Source: an uncultured Bacilli bacterium
Lineage (GTDB): Bacteria; Bacillota_I; Bacilli_A; RF39; UBA660
NCBI GenBank assembly: GCA_947627805.1
Contig: CANQXB010000007.1
Span: 1-21,518 of the forward strand
Length of the DNA stretch: 21,518 nt
Direction of reading: 5' to 3'
Within the stretch, counting starts at the first letter, position 1; the number at the start of each line of letters is the position of its first letter. The translations under genes and the position numbers were made by a program. The notes under the pieces were generated by a model. That model was not told where the DNA came from. It saw nothing but the letters and a program-made list of their open reading frames with translations, and ran no database searches. Below, in pieces: positions 1 through 7,556 of the stretch.

Positions 1-16
1 AATTTTCTTTTTTTGA

Positions 17-45
17 TTGTAATAAAAAAGTAAAAATAGTATAAT
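17..45 (+). promoter_or_regulatory. Promoter of mutS
   Basis: TTGTAA at 17-22 and a perfect TATAAT at 40-45 are separated by 17 nt. The expected transcription start is about position 52, directly at the mutS ATG (53). No purine-rich ribosome-binding site lies between the -10 box and the ATG, so the transcript looks leaderless. Boxes and spacing are seen directly; activity is inferred. Confidence 0.6.
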
Positions 46-52
46 AAACGTT

Positions 53-2596
53 ATGAAAAGAAATGAAGTAGATAGAAACAAATTAAGTCCCATGATGAGA
101 CAATATATGGAAATAAAAGATGAATATTCTGAAGAACTATTATTTTTTCGTTTAGGGGATTTTTATGAACTTTTTTTTGAAGATGGGGAAACAGCTTCGC
201 GAGAATTAGAACTTACTTTAACAGGTAAATCTTGTGGTTTAGAAGAAAGAGTTCCTATGTGTGGAGTTCCTTATCATGCGGTTAAAGGTTACATTGAAAA
301 GTTAGTAAATAAAGGGTATCGAATTGCTATTTGTGAACAATTAGAGGACCCTAAAAGTGCGAAAGATACCGTTAAAAGAGGGGTAATTGATGTTATTAGT
401 AAAGGAACAATAACCGATTATGAATTTTTAGATGGAAAAGTAAATTCTTATATAGCTAGTATATTAGAATTTAGTGATATTTATATTATTACTTATGCTG
501 ATATATCGACAGGAGAACTATCAAGTATTAGTTTAAAAAAAGAAGAAAATTTATTATATAGTGAAATCTTAAGTTTAGGAATAAAAGAAGTAATATTAAT
601 TGATAATACGAATGTTTCTTTAGTTGATACATTAAAAAATAAATATGGTATTGATGTTGTTTTTAATGAAAATTATTATAATGAAGAAATACCTTTTTTA
701 AAAAAAGTCAATGATGCTCGAAAAAAAGCGGGTGTAAATCATTTATTTTATTATTTAGTTGTTAAAGAATTAAAAGATATTAGCTATTTTAATGAATTAA
801 AAGAAATAAATAAATTAGATTATTTAGAAATGGACATTCATTCGGTAAGAAATTTAGAATTATTTGAAACTATTCGTTTAAAAGAAAGAACTTATTCTTT
901 AATATGGTTACTTGATAAATGTAAGACAGCGATGGGTTCTAGAAAACTTAAAAGTTATTTAATGCATCCTTTAAAAGATATTAAACTTTTAAATGAAAGA
1001 TATGATAAGATTGAATGTTTAAATAATAATTTTATTTTAAAAGATGAGTTAAAAAATTTATTATATGAAATATATGATATTGAAAGATTATGTGGCAAAA
1101 TAACGGCAGGTAGTGTTAATGGAAGAGATTTATTACAATTTAAAAATAGTTTAAAAGTTTTACCACGAATTAAAGAAATCTTAATTGAACTTAATATGTA
1201 TGCTGATATTGATACTCATCAAGATATTTATATGCTTTTAGAGGCTTCTTTATATGAAAATCCTCCGATTAGTATTAAAGAAGGTTATTTAATTAAAGAA
1301 GGTTATAATCAAGAATTAGATGAACTTAAGAATATTCGAAGTAATGGTAAAGATTATATTTTACAAATTGAAAATAATTTAAAAGAAGAAACAGGTATTA
1401 AAACTTTAAAAATTGGTTTTAATAAAGTCTTTGGTTATTATATTGAAGTATCTAAAGGGATGGCTAAAGAAGTTAAAGAAAACTTTGGTTGGGAAAGAAG
1501 ACAAACTTTAACTAATTGTGAAAGATTTATTTCGCCCGAATTAAAAGAAAAAGAAGCTTTAATATTAAATGCTGAAGAAAAGATTATTGAACTTGAATAT
1601 AATTTATTTACAGAAATTAAAAATATTATTAAAAAAGAAGTTTTAAAAATAAAGAAAACAGCGGACATTATTAGTGAAGTTGATGCTATTTTATCTTTAT
1701 CTATTTGTAGTGAAGAATTAAATTTAGTAAGACCTATTTTAAATGAAAATAAAGAATTAGAAATAATTGAAGGAAGACATCCTGTAGTGGAAGTTGTTAG
1801 TAAAGATAATTATGTGGCTAATGATTGCATTATGAATGAAAATTCGAGTACTCTTTTAATTACAGGCCCTAATATGAGTGGTAAATCAACCTTTATGAGA
1901 GAAGTAGCTATAATTGTTTTGATGGCCCAAATGGGTTCTTTTGTGCCCGCTAAAAAAGCTAAAATTCCGATTATTGATAAAATCTTTACGAGAATTGGGG
2001 CTTCCGATGATTTAGTTGCAGGCGAATCAACCTTTATGGTTGAAATGAAAGAAGCTGAATATGCTCTTTCAAAAGCAACAGAAAATAGCTTAATTATTTT
2101 TGATGAACTAGGAAGAGGAACAGCGACTTATGATGGGATGAGTTTAGCCGAAGCCATCCTTGAATATATTTGTGAAAATATTAAAGCTTTAACTTTATTT
2201 TCGACCCATTATCATGAGTTAACTAGTTTAGATAAAAAATATAAGTTAATTAAAAATGTGCATGTCGAAGCCATTGAAAATAATGGGGAAATTACTTTCT
2301 TACATAAAGTTAAAAATGGGGCCATTGATAAAAGTTATGGTATTCATGTCGCGAGACTAGCAGGACTTCCTGATAGTTTACTAGAAAGAGCAACCTCAAT
2401 TTTAGCTAAATATGAAAATACGAGTAAAAAAGAAGTTAAAGAAGAAAAAATTCAATTAAGTTTTGATTTTGAAGAAAAAGAAAAGAAAGAAGAAGAAAAT
2501 CTTAAAAAGGAATTAGCCAATATGGACCCTTTAAATATGACCCCGATGGAAGCTTTAAATTATTTATATGAATTAAAAAGAAAGGCCCAAAAATAA
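53..2596 (+). CDS. mutS: DNA mismatch repair protein MutS
   Basis: MutS binds mismatches and small loops as a clamp-shaped dimer and starts repair with MutL in an ATP-dependent way. The N-terminal mismatch-binding domain is clear: SPMMRQY followed by the GDFYELF motif, whose Phe-x-Glu contacts the mispair. The ATPase has Walker A GPNMSGKST at residues 605-613 and Walker B with DE at 684-685, then the ABC-type signature region and the conserved SYGIHVARLAGLP helix. QLSFDF at 801-806 resembles a beta-clamp-binding motif, and the tail ends in the usual MTPMEALNYLYELK segment. At 847 aa the length is normal. The start at 53 fits the family N-terminus; the next Met codons lie inside the conserved PMMRQY segment. 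It appears to be a single-gene unit. mutL, often the neighbour in Bacilli, does not follow it. Confidence 0.98.
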   Translation: MKRNEVDRNKLSPMMRQYMEIKDEYSEELLFFRLGDFYELFFEDGETASRELELTLTGKSCGLEERVPMCGVPYHAVKGYIEKLVNKGYRIAICEQLEDPKSAKDTVKRGVIDVISKGTITDYEFLDGKVNSYIASILEFSDIYIITYADISTGELSSISLKKEENLLYSEILSLGIKEVILIDNTNVSLVDTLKNKYGIDVVFNENYYNEEIPFLKKVNDARKKAGVNHLFYYLVVKELKDISYFNELKEINKLDYLEMDIHSVRNLELFETIRLKERTYSLIWLLDKCKTAMGSRKLKSYLMHPLKDIKLLNERYDKIECLNNNFILKDELKNLLYEIYDIERLCGKITAGSVNGRDLLQFKNSLKVLPRIKEILIELNMYADIDTHQDIYMLLEASLYENPPISIKEGYLIKEGYNQELDELKNIRSNGKDYILQIENNLKEETGIKTLKIGFNKVFGYYIEVSKGMAKEVKENFGWERRQTLTNCERFISPELKEKEALILNAEEKIIELEYNLFTEIKNIIKKEVLKIKKTADIISEVDAILSLSICSEELNLVRPILNENKELEIIEGRHPVVEVVSKDNYVANDCIMNENSSTLLITGPNMSGKSTFMREVAIIVLMAQMGSFVPAKKAKIPIIDKIFTRIGASDDLVAGESTFMVEMKEAEYALSKATENSLIIFDELGRGTATYDGMSLAEAILEYICENIKALTLFSTHYHELTSLDKKYKLIKNVHVEAIENNGEITFLHKVKNGAIDKSYGIHVARLAGLPDSLLERATSILAKYENTSKKEVKEEKIQLSFDFEEKEKKEEENLKKELANMDPLNMTPMEALNYLYELKRKAQK

Positions 2597-2618
2597 TCTA
2601 GTAAATAGATTTTAGTTT
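2595..2618 (+). terminator. Probable weak terminator of mutS
   Basis: AATCTA (2595-2600) and TAGATT (2606-2611) form a 6-bp A/T-rich stem with a 5-nt loop, followed by TTTAGTTTT. It overlaps the mutS stop. The stem is weak, so some readthrough into nusB is possible. Confidence 0.45.
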
Positions 2619-2621
2619 TGA

Positions 2622-2627
2622 TATAAT
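2622..2627 (+). promoter_or_regulatory. -10 box of the nusB operon
   Basis: A perfect TATAAT lies 19 nt before the nusB ATG. The -35 position near 2599 reads TAGTAA, a poor match, and overlaps the mutS terminator hairpin. GGTGAT about 10 nt before the ATG serves as ribosome-binding site. It is probably the promoter for nusB through xseB. Confidence 0.45.
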
Positions 2628-2646
2628 TAAAGAGTGGTGATTAATA

Positions 2647-3051
2647 ATGACAAAAACCAGAAGTGAATTAAGAGAAAAATGTATGATAATCCTTTATCAA
2701 TGGGATTTATTTAGAAAAGATGCTAAGACCAATATTGATGATATTATTAAAGATAATATGGAAATTGAAAATGATTTTGTTAAAGATATTGTCTATGGTG
2801 TAGTAACCTATCAAGAAAGAATTGATGAACTAGCTAATAAATATATGCAAGATTGGAATATTTCTCGGATTGATAAAACGGGAGCTTCCATACTTAGAAT
2901 AGGCATATTTGAACTTTTATATACTGATACGCCAGCCATTGTCGTTATTAATGAAGCTATTGAACTAGCCAAAAAATATAGTGATGATAGTGTCCGTAAG
3001 ATTATTAATGCTGTTTTAGATAAGGTTAATAAGAATGAAGTTGACGAATAA
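2647..3051 (+). CDS. nusB: Transcription antitermination factor NusB
   Basis: NusB binds boxA RNA with NusE (ribosomal protein S10) and supports processive rRNA transcription. The 134-aa length is standard. The N-terminus SELREKCMIILYQWDLF matches the family's Arg-rich first helix. The C-terminal half contains WNISRIDKTGASILRIGIFELLY, followed by PAIVVINEAIELAKKYSDDSVRKIINAVLDKV, the most conserved NusB segment. It opens an operon. Its last codons overlap the start of the HipA-like gene by 17 nt. In many Firmicutes nusB is followed by folD and xseA, so the xseA linkage is conserved and the middle gene differs. Confidence 0.96.
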   Translation: MTKTRSELREKCMIILYQWDLFRKDAKTNIDDIIKDNMEIENDFVKDIVYGVVTYQERIDELANKYMQDWNISRIDKTGASILRIGIFELLYTDTPAIVVINEAIELAKKYSDDSVRKIINAVLDKVNKNEVDE

Positions 3052-3886
3052 AGATTTTAAAAAAATTAAAAGAATAAACGATGTTAGAGAAGTTTGTCTT
3101 TCTTGTGGGGATTACTTTGTTAAAGATACTTGGAATATAAAGCCCGCTATTAATGAGGTAATTGGAAGAAGATTGGCTTCCATTTTCAATTTAAAATGCC
3201 CAGATTATAAAGTAGTTATTTTGGATTATGATGGCAATCTTAATTTTAATTCGCAACAAAGTAAATATTATAGTTTAAGTAAAGATTTATTTAATGCGAA
3301 TGGTGAATTTAAAACAGCTCGGGAAATTGGTATTTTGTTTGAAGAAAATTTTTCATTATATCAAATCTGGTTTAAATTAGAAAGATTGTATGGAATGGGT
3401 AAAGTTGCCGATTTAATGCAAGATATTGTCAAAGTTTATATTTATGATATTCTTTTTGGAAGTACAGATAGACATGCTAGTAACTGGGGAATTTATTTTA
3501 CTAATACGACGCGAAAAGTAACTATTATTGATAATGAATGGTTATTTGATAATTATGAAAGTATGATATCATCTTATTTTACTTTTGATGATTATAATCA
3601 TAAAATGGAGGAGTTTAATAAATATATCGATTTTAAGAAAGAAGAATTTACTAATTTTTTAAAAGATTCCAGTAGCGAATTTGTAAATTTATTTAAAGTT
3701 TATTATAATTTATTTACCCCAGAATATTTAGAAGAATTATTATTAAGTATTGAGAAAGAAGAAAAATTTATTACGGAATTTGGGGAAGTACCATTTGTTA
3801 TTCCTCATAAAGAGGAAATAATGGAAAATTATAAAATGAATTATGAATTACTCGGAAGCATTTTAGAAGAAAGAAAATTAAAATAG
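3035..3886 (+). CDS. Stand-alone HipA-like protein kinase
   Basis: This 283-aa protein carries the active-site pattern of the HipA kinase fold. YFVK has a candidate ATP-binding Lys30, NEVIGRRLA a candidate Glu41, and GSTDRHASNWGI holds Asp145, Arg146, His147 and Asn150 of the catalytic loop. IIDNEW supplies Asp166 as metal ligand. HipA proteins are Ser/Thr kinases; E. coli HipA phosphorylates glutamyl-tRNA synthetase and is neutralised by HipB. Here the HipA N-terminal subdomain is absent and no HTH HipB-like partner is adjacent. The architecture recalls small solitary HipA-like kinases such as Helicobacter CtkA. The start overlaps nusB by 17 nt, with AAGG about 9 nt upstream, suggesting translational coupling. 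The next gene, xseA, follows after 12 nt. The kinase-fold call is fairly firm; the substrate is unknown, and toxin action is unproven. Confidence 0.72.
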   Translation: MKLTNKDFKKIKRINDVREVCLSCGDYFVKDTWNIKPAINEVIGRRLASIFNLKCPDYKVVILDYDGNLNFNSQQSKYYSLSKDLFNANGEFKTAREIGILFEENFSLYQIWFKLERLYGMGKVADLMQDIVKVYIYDILFGSTDRHASNWGIYFTNTTRKVTIIDNEWLFDNYESMISSYFTFDDYNHKMEEFNKYIDFKKEEFTNFLKDSSSEFVNLFKVYYNLFTPEYLEELLLSIEKEEKFITEFGEVPFVIPHKEEIMENYKMNYELLGSILEERKLK

Positions 3887-3898
3887 AAAGGAGGATTT

Positions 3899-5239
3899 AT
3901 GTTTAACGATATTACTTATTTAAAAGTATCAGAAGTTAATGAATATATTAAAAATTTATTAGATAGTGATATGTTTTTAAATAGAATTTATCTTAAAGGA
4001 GAAATATCGAACTTTAAAAGTCATACCAGAGGTCATTTATACTTTACTTTAAAAGATGATATGGGAAGAATTAGTGCGGTTATGTTTCAAAGTAGTGCAA
4101 GAACACTTACCTTTACTCCTGAAGACGGAATGAATGTTTTAGTTAAAGGTCGTATTTCGGCTTACCCAGCCATGGGAAGTTATCAAATTTATGTTGATTC
4201 CATGGAACTTGACGGTTTAGGTAATTTATATTTAGAATATGAAAAATTAAAAGAAAAATTATTAAAAGAAGGTTTATTTAATAAAGAGCATAAAAAAGAA
4301 ATACCTAAATACCCGGAAAGAATTGGGATTATAACGGCCGATACTGGTGCTGCGGTGAGAGATATTATGAGTACCATTAAAAGAAGATACCCTTTATGTG
4401 AAGCTATTTTATTTCCAACCTTAGTTCAAGGTAAAGAAGCGGCTCCCAATATTGTTAAACAAATTGCGGTTGCTGATGATTTTGGCTGTGATACTTTAAT
4501 TGTGGGAAGAGGGGGCGGTTCTATTGAAGATTTATGGGCCTTTAATGAAGAAATTGTCGCAAGAGCTATTTATAATGCCAAAACTCCAATTATAAGTGCT
4601 GTTGGTCATGAACCGGATTTTACCATTGCGGATTTTGTCGCGGACCTAAGGGCCCCAACACCAACCGGAGCGGCGGAAATGGCTGTTCCAACGGTCTTAG
4701 ATATTAATAATTTAATTAATCAATATAAATTAAGACTTAATAAAAATATTAAAAATTTAGTTAATACTAAATTTATTGCTTTATATAATTTAAAAAATTC
4801 TTTTATTTTAAAAAATCCGATGAGTTTATATGAAATAAAAGAACAAAAATTAGATAAATTATTTGATGATTTACAAAAGAATATGACTTATTATTTAGAT
4901 AATCGGAAAGTTTTACTCGAAAAAGATTTAAATCGTTTAAAACTGGTAAGTCCTTTATCTTTAATAAGAATAAATGAAAATATTGTAAAAGAGATAACTA
5001 TTAATTTAAATAATACAATAGATAAGTATTTAATTAAAGAACATCATTATTTAGATAATTTAATAAATACTTTGAAACTAGTAAATCCTTTAAATATTTT
5101 AAGTAATGGTTATTCTTTAGTAAAGAAAGATAATAAAGTAATAAAAGATGTTAAAGATTTAAAAGTTAAAGATAAAATTACAATTAAATTTCATAAAGGG
5201 GAAGTAACTAGTGAAATTTTGGAGGTAAGAAATGATTAA
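3899..5239 (+). CDS. xseA: Exodeoxyribonuclease VII large subunit XseA
   Basis: XseA is the catalytic subunit of exonuclease VII, which degrades single-stranded DNA from both ends in a metal-independent way. The N-terminus (about residues 1-105) is the OB-fold DNA-binding domain, with LKGEISNFKSHTRGHLYFTLKD. The nuclease domain includes RIGIITADTGAAVRDI, VGRGGGSIEDLWAFNEE (GRGGGS at 203-208) and GHEPDFTIADFVADLRAPTPTGAAE. The remainder is a long charged helical region that binds XseB, ending in the conserved NILSNGYSLV segment. At 446 aa it is full length. A strong AAAGGAGG lies just before the ATG. The next gene begins inside its last codons (8-nt overlap) and xseB lies further down the same operon. 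Confidence 0.97.
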   Translation: MFNDITYLKVSEVNEYIKNLLDSDMFLNRIYLKGEISNFKSHTRGHLYFTLKDDMGRISAVMFQSSARTLTFTPEDGMNVLVKGRISAYPAMGSYQIYVDSMELDGLGNLYLEYEKLKEKLLKEGLFNKEHKKEIPKYPERIGIITADTGAAVRDIMSTIKRRYPLCEAILFPTLVQGKEAAPNIVKQIAVADDFGCDTLIVGRGGGSIEDLWAFNEEIVARAIYNAKTPIISAVGHEPDFTIADFVADLRAPTPTGAAEMAVPTVLDINNLINQYKLRLNKNIKNLVNTKFIALYNLKNSFILKNPMSLYEIKEQKLDKLFDDLQKNMTYYLDNRKVLLEKDLNRLKLVSPLSLIRINENIVKEITINLNNTIDKYLIKEHHYLDNLINTLKLVNPLNILSNGYSLVKKDNKVIKDVKDLKVKDKITIKFHKGEVTSEILEVRND

Positions 5240-5945
5240 TAAAGAAGTTTTAAAAGAATATTTAGATAAATATGCGGAAATAAAAGAAGAATATATTTTA
5301 TTACAAAATGCTCAAGATTATTTAAAAGAAGATAAAGAGAAAAAAGCTCATGAAAAAGATGATTTACATAAGAAAGTAGTCATTGAAAAATCGAATTTAT
5401 ATCATGAAAAATGGGCCGAATTAAATAATATGAAAGAACTAAATAATTGGCTTTATCATAAAAATCTTATCGAAATAATTTTTGCTGGACTTTTGATGAT
5501 AATTTTAGGAAGTTTAGGCGGAGCTTTTTTACAAGATGCCGAATTTACTTTAGTTATGAGTGGCATTGTTTGTCCTCTATTTATAGTGGGTAATATGATA
5601 AGTATGAAAATTAAACATCGAAGAGAATTAAAAGAAATAGCTAGTACCCAAATTAATGATGTAACTAGTAAAGAATATGAAGAATTAGTAAAAGAATATG
5701 AAAAGGTATGTCATCGTACCCAAGAAATTGAAGAATCTTTAAAAATAATTAATGAAAGATTAGCAAAATTAGGTTTAGTAAAATTAGATATTGAAAATTT
5801 AATTTTATGTTTATTTTCTAATCTTCATAATATTTTAAGAAATAAAAGTAATGGCGAAAGACCTTTTGCATCTTGGCTTAATGTTCAAAACATTGAAGAT
5901 GAACCAAAATTAGAAATTAGTTCCAAATTACAAAGAGAAAGATAG
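5232..5945 (+). CDS. Coiled-coil protein with a two-helix membrane hairpin, unknown function
   Basis: I do not recognise this 237-aa protein. Residues 1-75 are highly charged and probably helical or coiled-coil. Two hydrophobic segments at about 79-100 and 105-126 are joined by a short acidic turn. A basic KHRREL then precedes a second charged helical stretch to about residue 185, and a polar tail. The positive charge after the second segment suggests a membrane hairpin with both long arms in the cytoplasm. The ATG overlaps the xseA stop (ATGATTAA), with GGAGG upstream, so it is translationally coupled to xseA; xseB follows after 9 nt. Placement between the two exonuclease VII subunits is unusual and hints at co-expression with them, but no nuclease or partner motif is visible. 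Confidence 0.85.
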   Translation: MINKEVLKEYLDKYAEIKEEYILLQNAQDYLKEDKEKKAHEKDDLHKKVVIEKSNLYHEKWAELNNMKELNNWLYHKNLIEIIFAGLLMIILGSLGGAFLQDAEFTLVMSGIVCPLFIVGNMISMKIKHRRELKEIASTQINDVTSKEYEELVKEYEKVCHRTQEIEESLKIINERLAKLGLVKLDIENLILCLFSNLHNILRNKSNGERPFASWLNVQNIEDEPKLEISSKLQRER

Positions 5946-5954
5946 GAGGAGAAT

Positions 5955-6206
5955 ATGAAAGAAGAAAAGAAAGAAAAATCCAAAGTTGCCGAAAAAACAT
6001 TTGAAAGTAATTTAAAAGATTTAGAAGATTTAGTTAAAGAATTAGAAGCCGGTAATGTTCCTTTAGAAGATGCCATTATTAAATATACCGAAGCTATGGA
6101 ATTGGCTAAAGATTGTAGTGAAAAATTAAATAATGCGACGGAAAAAGTAAATAAAATATTATCTAGTGATGGCGAGTTGAAAGAATTTACTACTCCGGAA
6201 AATTAA
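5955..6206 (+). CDS. xseB: Exodeoxyribonuclease VII small subunit XseB
   Basis: XseB is a small helical-hairpin protein, several copies of which bind the helical tail of XseA and are needed for exonuclease VII activity. The signature FESNLKDLEDLVKELEAGNVPLEDAI is at residues 16-41, followed by the second helix with LAKDCSEKLNNATEKVNKIL. Its length of 83 aa is typical. A strong AGGAGG precedes the ATG. The preceding gene ends 9 nt upstream, and a terminator overlaps the stop codon, so it is the last gene of the nusB operon. ispA, commonly next in Firmicutes, is absent here. Confidence 0.95.
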   Translation: MKEEKKEKSKVAEKTFESNLKDLEDLVKELEAGNVPLEDAIIKYTEAMELAKDCSEKLNNATEKVNKILSSDGELKEFTTPEN

Positions 6207-6232
6207 TTATGGTAACATAGTTAATTTTTTTT
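6199..6232 (+). terminator. Terminator of the nusB-xseB operon
   Basis: The arms at 6199-6211 and 6216-6228 form a 13-bp stem (one G-U pair) around a GTAA loop, and the T-run continues to 6232. The xseB stop codon lies within the left arm. This is a convincing intrinsic terminator. Confidence 0.88.
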
Positions 6233-6293
6233 AAGTTTTCTCTTTTAATTACATAAAAATTGTTCTAAAATAAATAATAATAGGAGGTGGGAT

Positions 6294-7496
6294 ATGAAAA
6301 AAGAAAAGCATAAAGAAAATAATAAAAGGAATTATCTATGGGTAATCATAATTATAATTATTTTAATAGTTATAAGTTTATTATTTGGAATTAATTATGC
6401 CTTAAAAAGAAAAGATAAAAATGTTTATAATACTGAAGTTAATTTAATTAAAAAAACTAATCAAGCCTCTTTTAAAGATATTAATTTAGAAAAAGAATAT
6501 TTAGATAAAATGACATATTCTGAATTAATTACTAGTTTGGTGGATAATTCTAAATTATTTAAAGATACCACCATAAGTATGGAATATAACAATGTTTTAT
6601 TAAAAGAAGGAGAAGAAATTACATTTTCTTTAGTGGGAGAAAATAAAATTAAAGTTATTTTAGAATGTGATTATAATTATAAAAATTATCATCAAGATGT
6701 TTTGAGTTCTCGAGAATATACAATAAATGTTAATGATACAATCTTTCCTGTATTAAATGGGGTAAGTGATAAAACGATAACAGTTGGTGATAATATTGAT
6801 TTAACAGAAGGAATAACGGCAACCGATGAAAGAGAAGGAAATATTTTAGTGCAATATGAAGGAACAGTTGATACTAAAAAAGTGGGAACTTACAAAATAA
6901 CGATTTATGCAGTTGATGCTAATGGGAATCGCAGTGCTCAAGATATGAATGTTACCGTTAAAAATAAAACTTCATCTGCTCCTAAACCTTCTACTTCTAA
7001 AGAAGAAACAGGAACTAGTAGTGGAAATAATGAAACAAGTAGTTCTAGTAGTAATGATTGTGCTTCCAATGCTGTTCTTACCAAAAGAGGTTATAAATCG
7101 ACCGATAAAGATGCCTGTGAAAAAGATAAACAAGCTGTTGCCGTAGCTTCTAAGATAGCGAAAGAAATATTAGCTAAAGGTTATACGCGGGATATAGATA
7201 AAGTAACCGCAGCTGCCGAAGCCGTAGCCAATAATTATGATTATAGTACACATACTGAAGAAGGCTTAGATTATCGGACTCCTTATGGCGTATTCATCAA
7301 ACATGCCGCTTCTTGTGCCGGTTGTACAAGAGCCTTAATTTTAGTTTTAGAATTAATGGGTTATCAAAATTTAACGCATGCTAATGAAAATGGTTGGACG
7401 CATCAATGGGTAATTTTATCTATGGATGGTCAAATTGGTTATGCGGATGGCCAAGTAGGAATGGTGGGCTATGGAACGCATCCTTATGCCGAATAA
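6294..7496 (+). CDS. Membrane-anchored Ig-like and transglutaminase-like surface protein
   Basis: The 400-aa protein begins with a Lys-rich cytoplasmic end and a hydrophobic anchor (about 15-37), giving an N-in, C-out topology. After a helical linker, residues about 147-223 look like a bacterial Ig-like domain of the DUF5011 kind (FPVLNGVSDKTITVGDNIDL ... GTYKITIYAVDANGN). A Ser/Thr/Pro-rich linker (224-255) follows. The C-terminal domain resembles a transglutaminase-like Cys protease fold: Cys341 in SCAGCTRAL, His370 in THQWVIL and Asp385 in YADGQ form a plausible triad. Such domains act as peptidases or peptide cross-linkers at the cell surface; the substrate is unknown. An AGGAGG site precedes the ATG. 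Strong terminators on both sides make it a single-gene unit. Domain calls are from motifs only. Confidence 0.78.
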   Translation: MKKEKHKENNKRNYLWVIIIIIILIVISLLFGINYALKRKDKNVYNTEVNLIKKTNQASFKDINLEKEYLDKMTYSELITSLVDNSKLFKDTTISMEYNNVLLKEGEEITFSLVGENKIKVILECDYNYKNYHQDVLSSREYTINVNDTIFPVLNGVSDKTITVGDNIDLTEGITATDEREGNILVQYEGTVDTKKVGTYKITIYAVDANGNRSAQDMNVTVKNKTSSAPKPSTSKEETGTSSGNNETSSSSSNDCASNAVLTKRGYKSTDKDACEKDKQAVAVASKIAKEILAKGYTRDIDKVTAAAEAVANNYDYSTHTEEGLDYRTPYGVFIKHAASCAGCTRALILVLELMGYQNLTHANENGWTHQWVILSMDGQIGYADGQVGMVGYGTHPYAE

Positions 7497-7520
7497 GAAA
7501 GTTAAATGACTTTCTTTTTT
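7495..7520 (+). terminator. Terminator of the transglutaminase-like gene
   Basis: AAGAAAGT (7495-7502) pairs perfectly with ACTTTCTT (7509-7516) around a 6-nt loop, and a T-run follows. It sits directly on the stop codon of the upstream gene. Confidence 0.85.
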
Positions 7521-7533
7521 AATTTATTTATTT

Positions 7534-7539
7534 TATAAT
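7534..7539 (+). promoter_or_regulatory. -10 box of priA
   Basis: A perfect TATAAT is 17 nt before the priA start codon. The -35 position (about 7511) falls in the T-tract of the preceding terminator and matches poorly. AGGAGG at about 7545-7550 is the ribosome-binding site. A promoter is expected here because a terminator lies immediately upstream. Confidence 0.4.
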
Positions 7540-7556
7540 TTATTTAGGAGGACAAC

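Noticed and set aside
1438..1668. Minus-strand frame inside mutS
   Set aside because: It is antisense to conserved MutS sequence with no own signals; a shadow frame.
6949..7146. Second plus-strand frame inside the transglutaminase-like gene
   Set aside because: It overlaps the Ser-rich linker in another frame and has no ribosome-binding site; low-complexity shadow.
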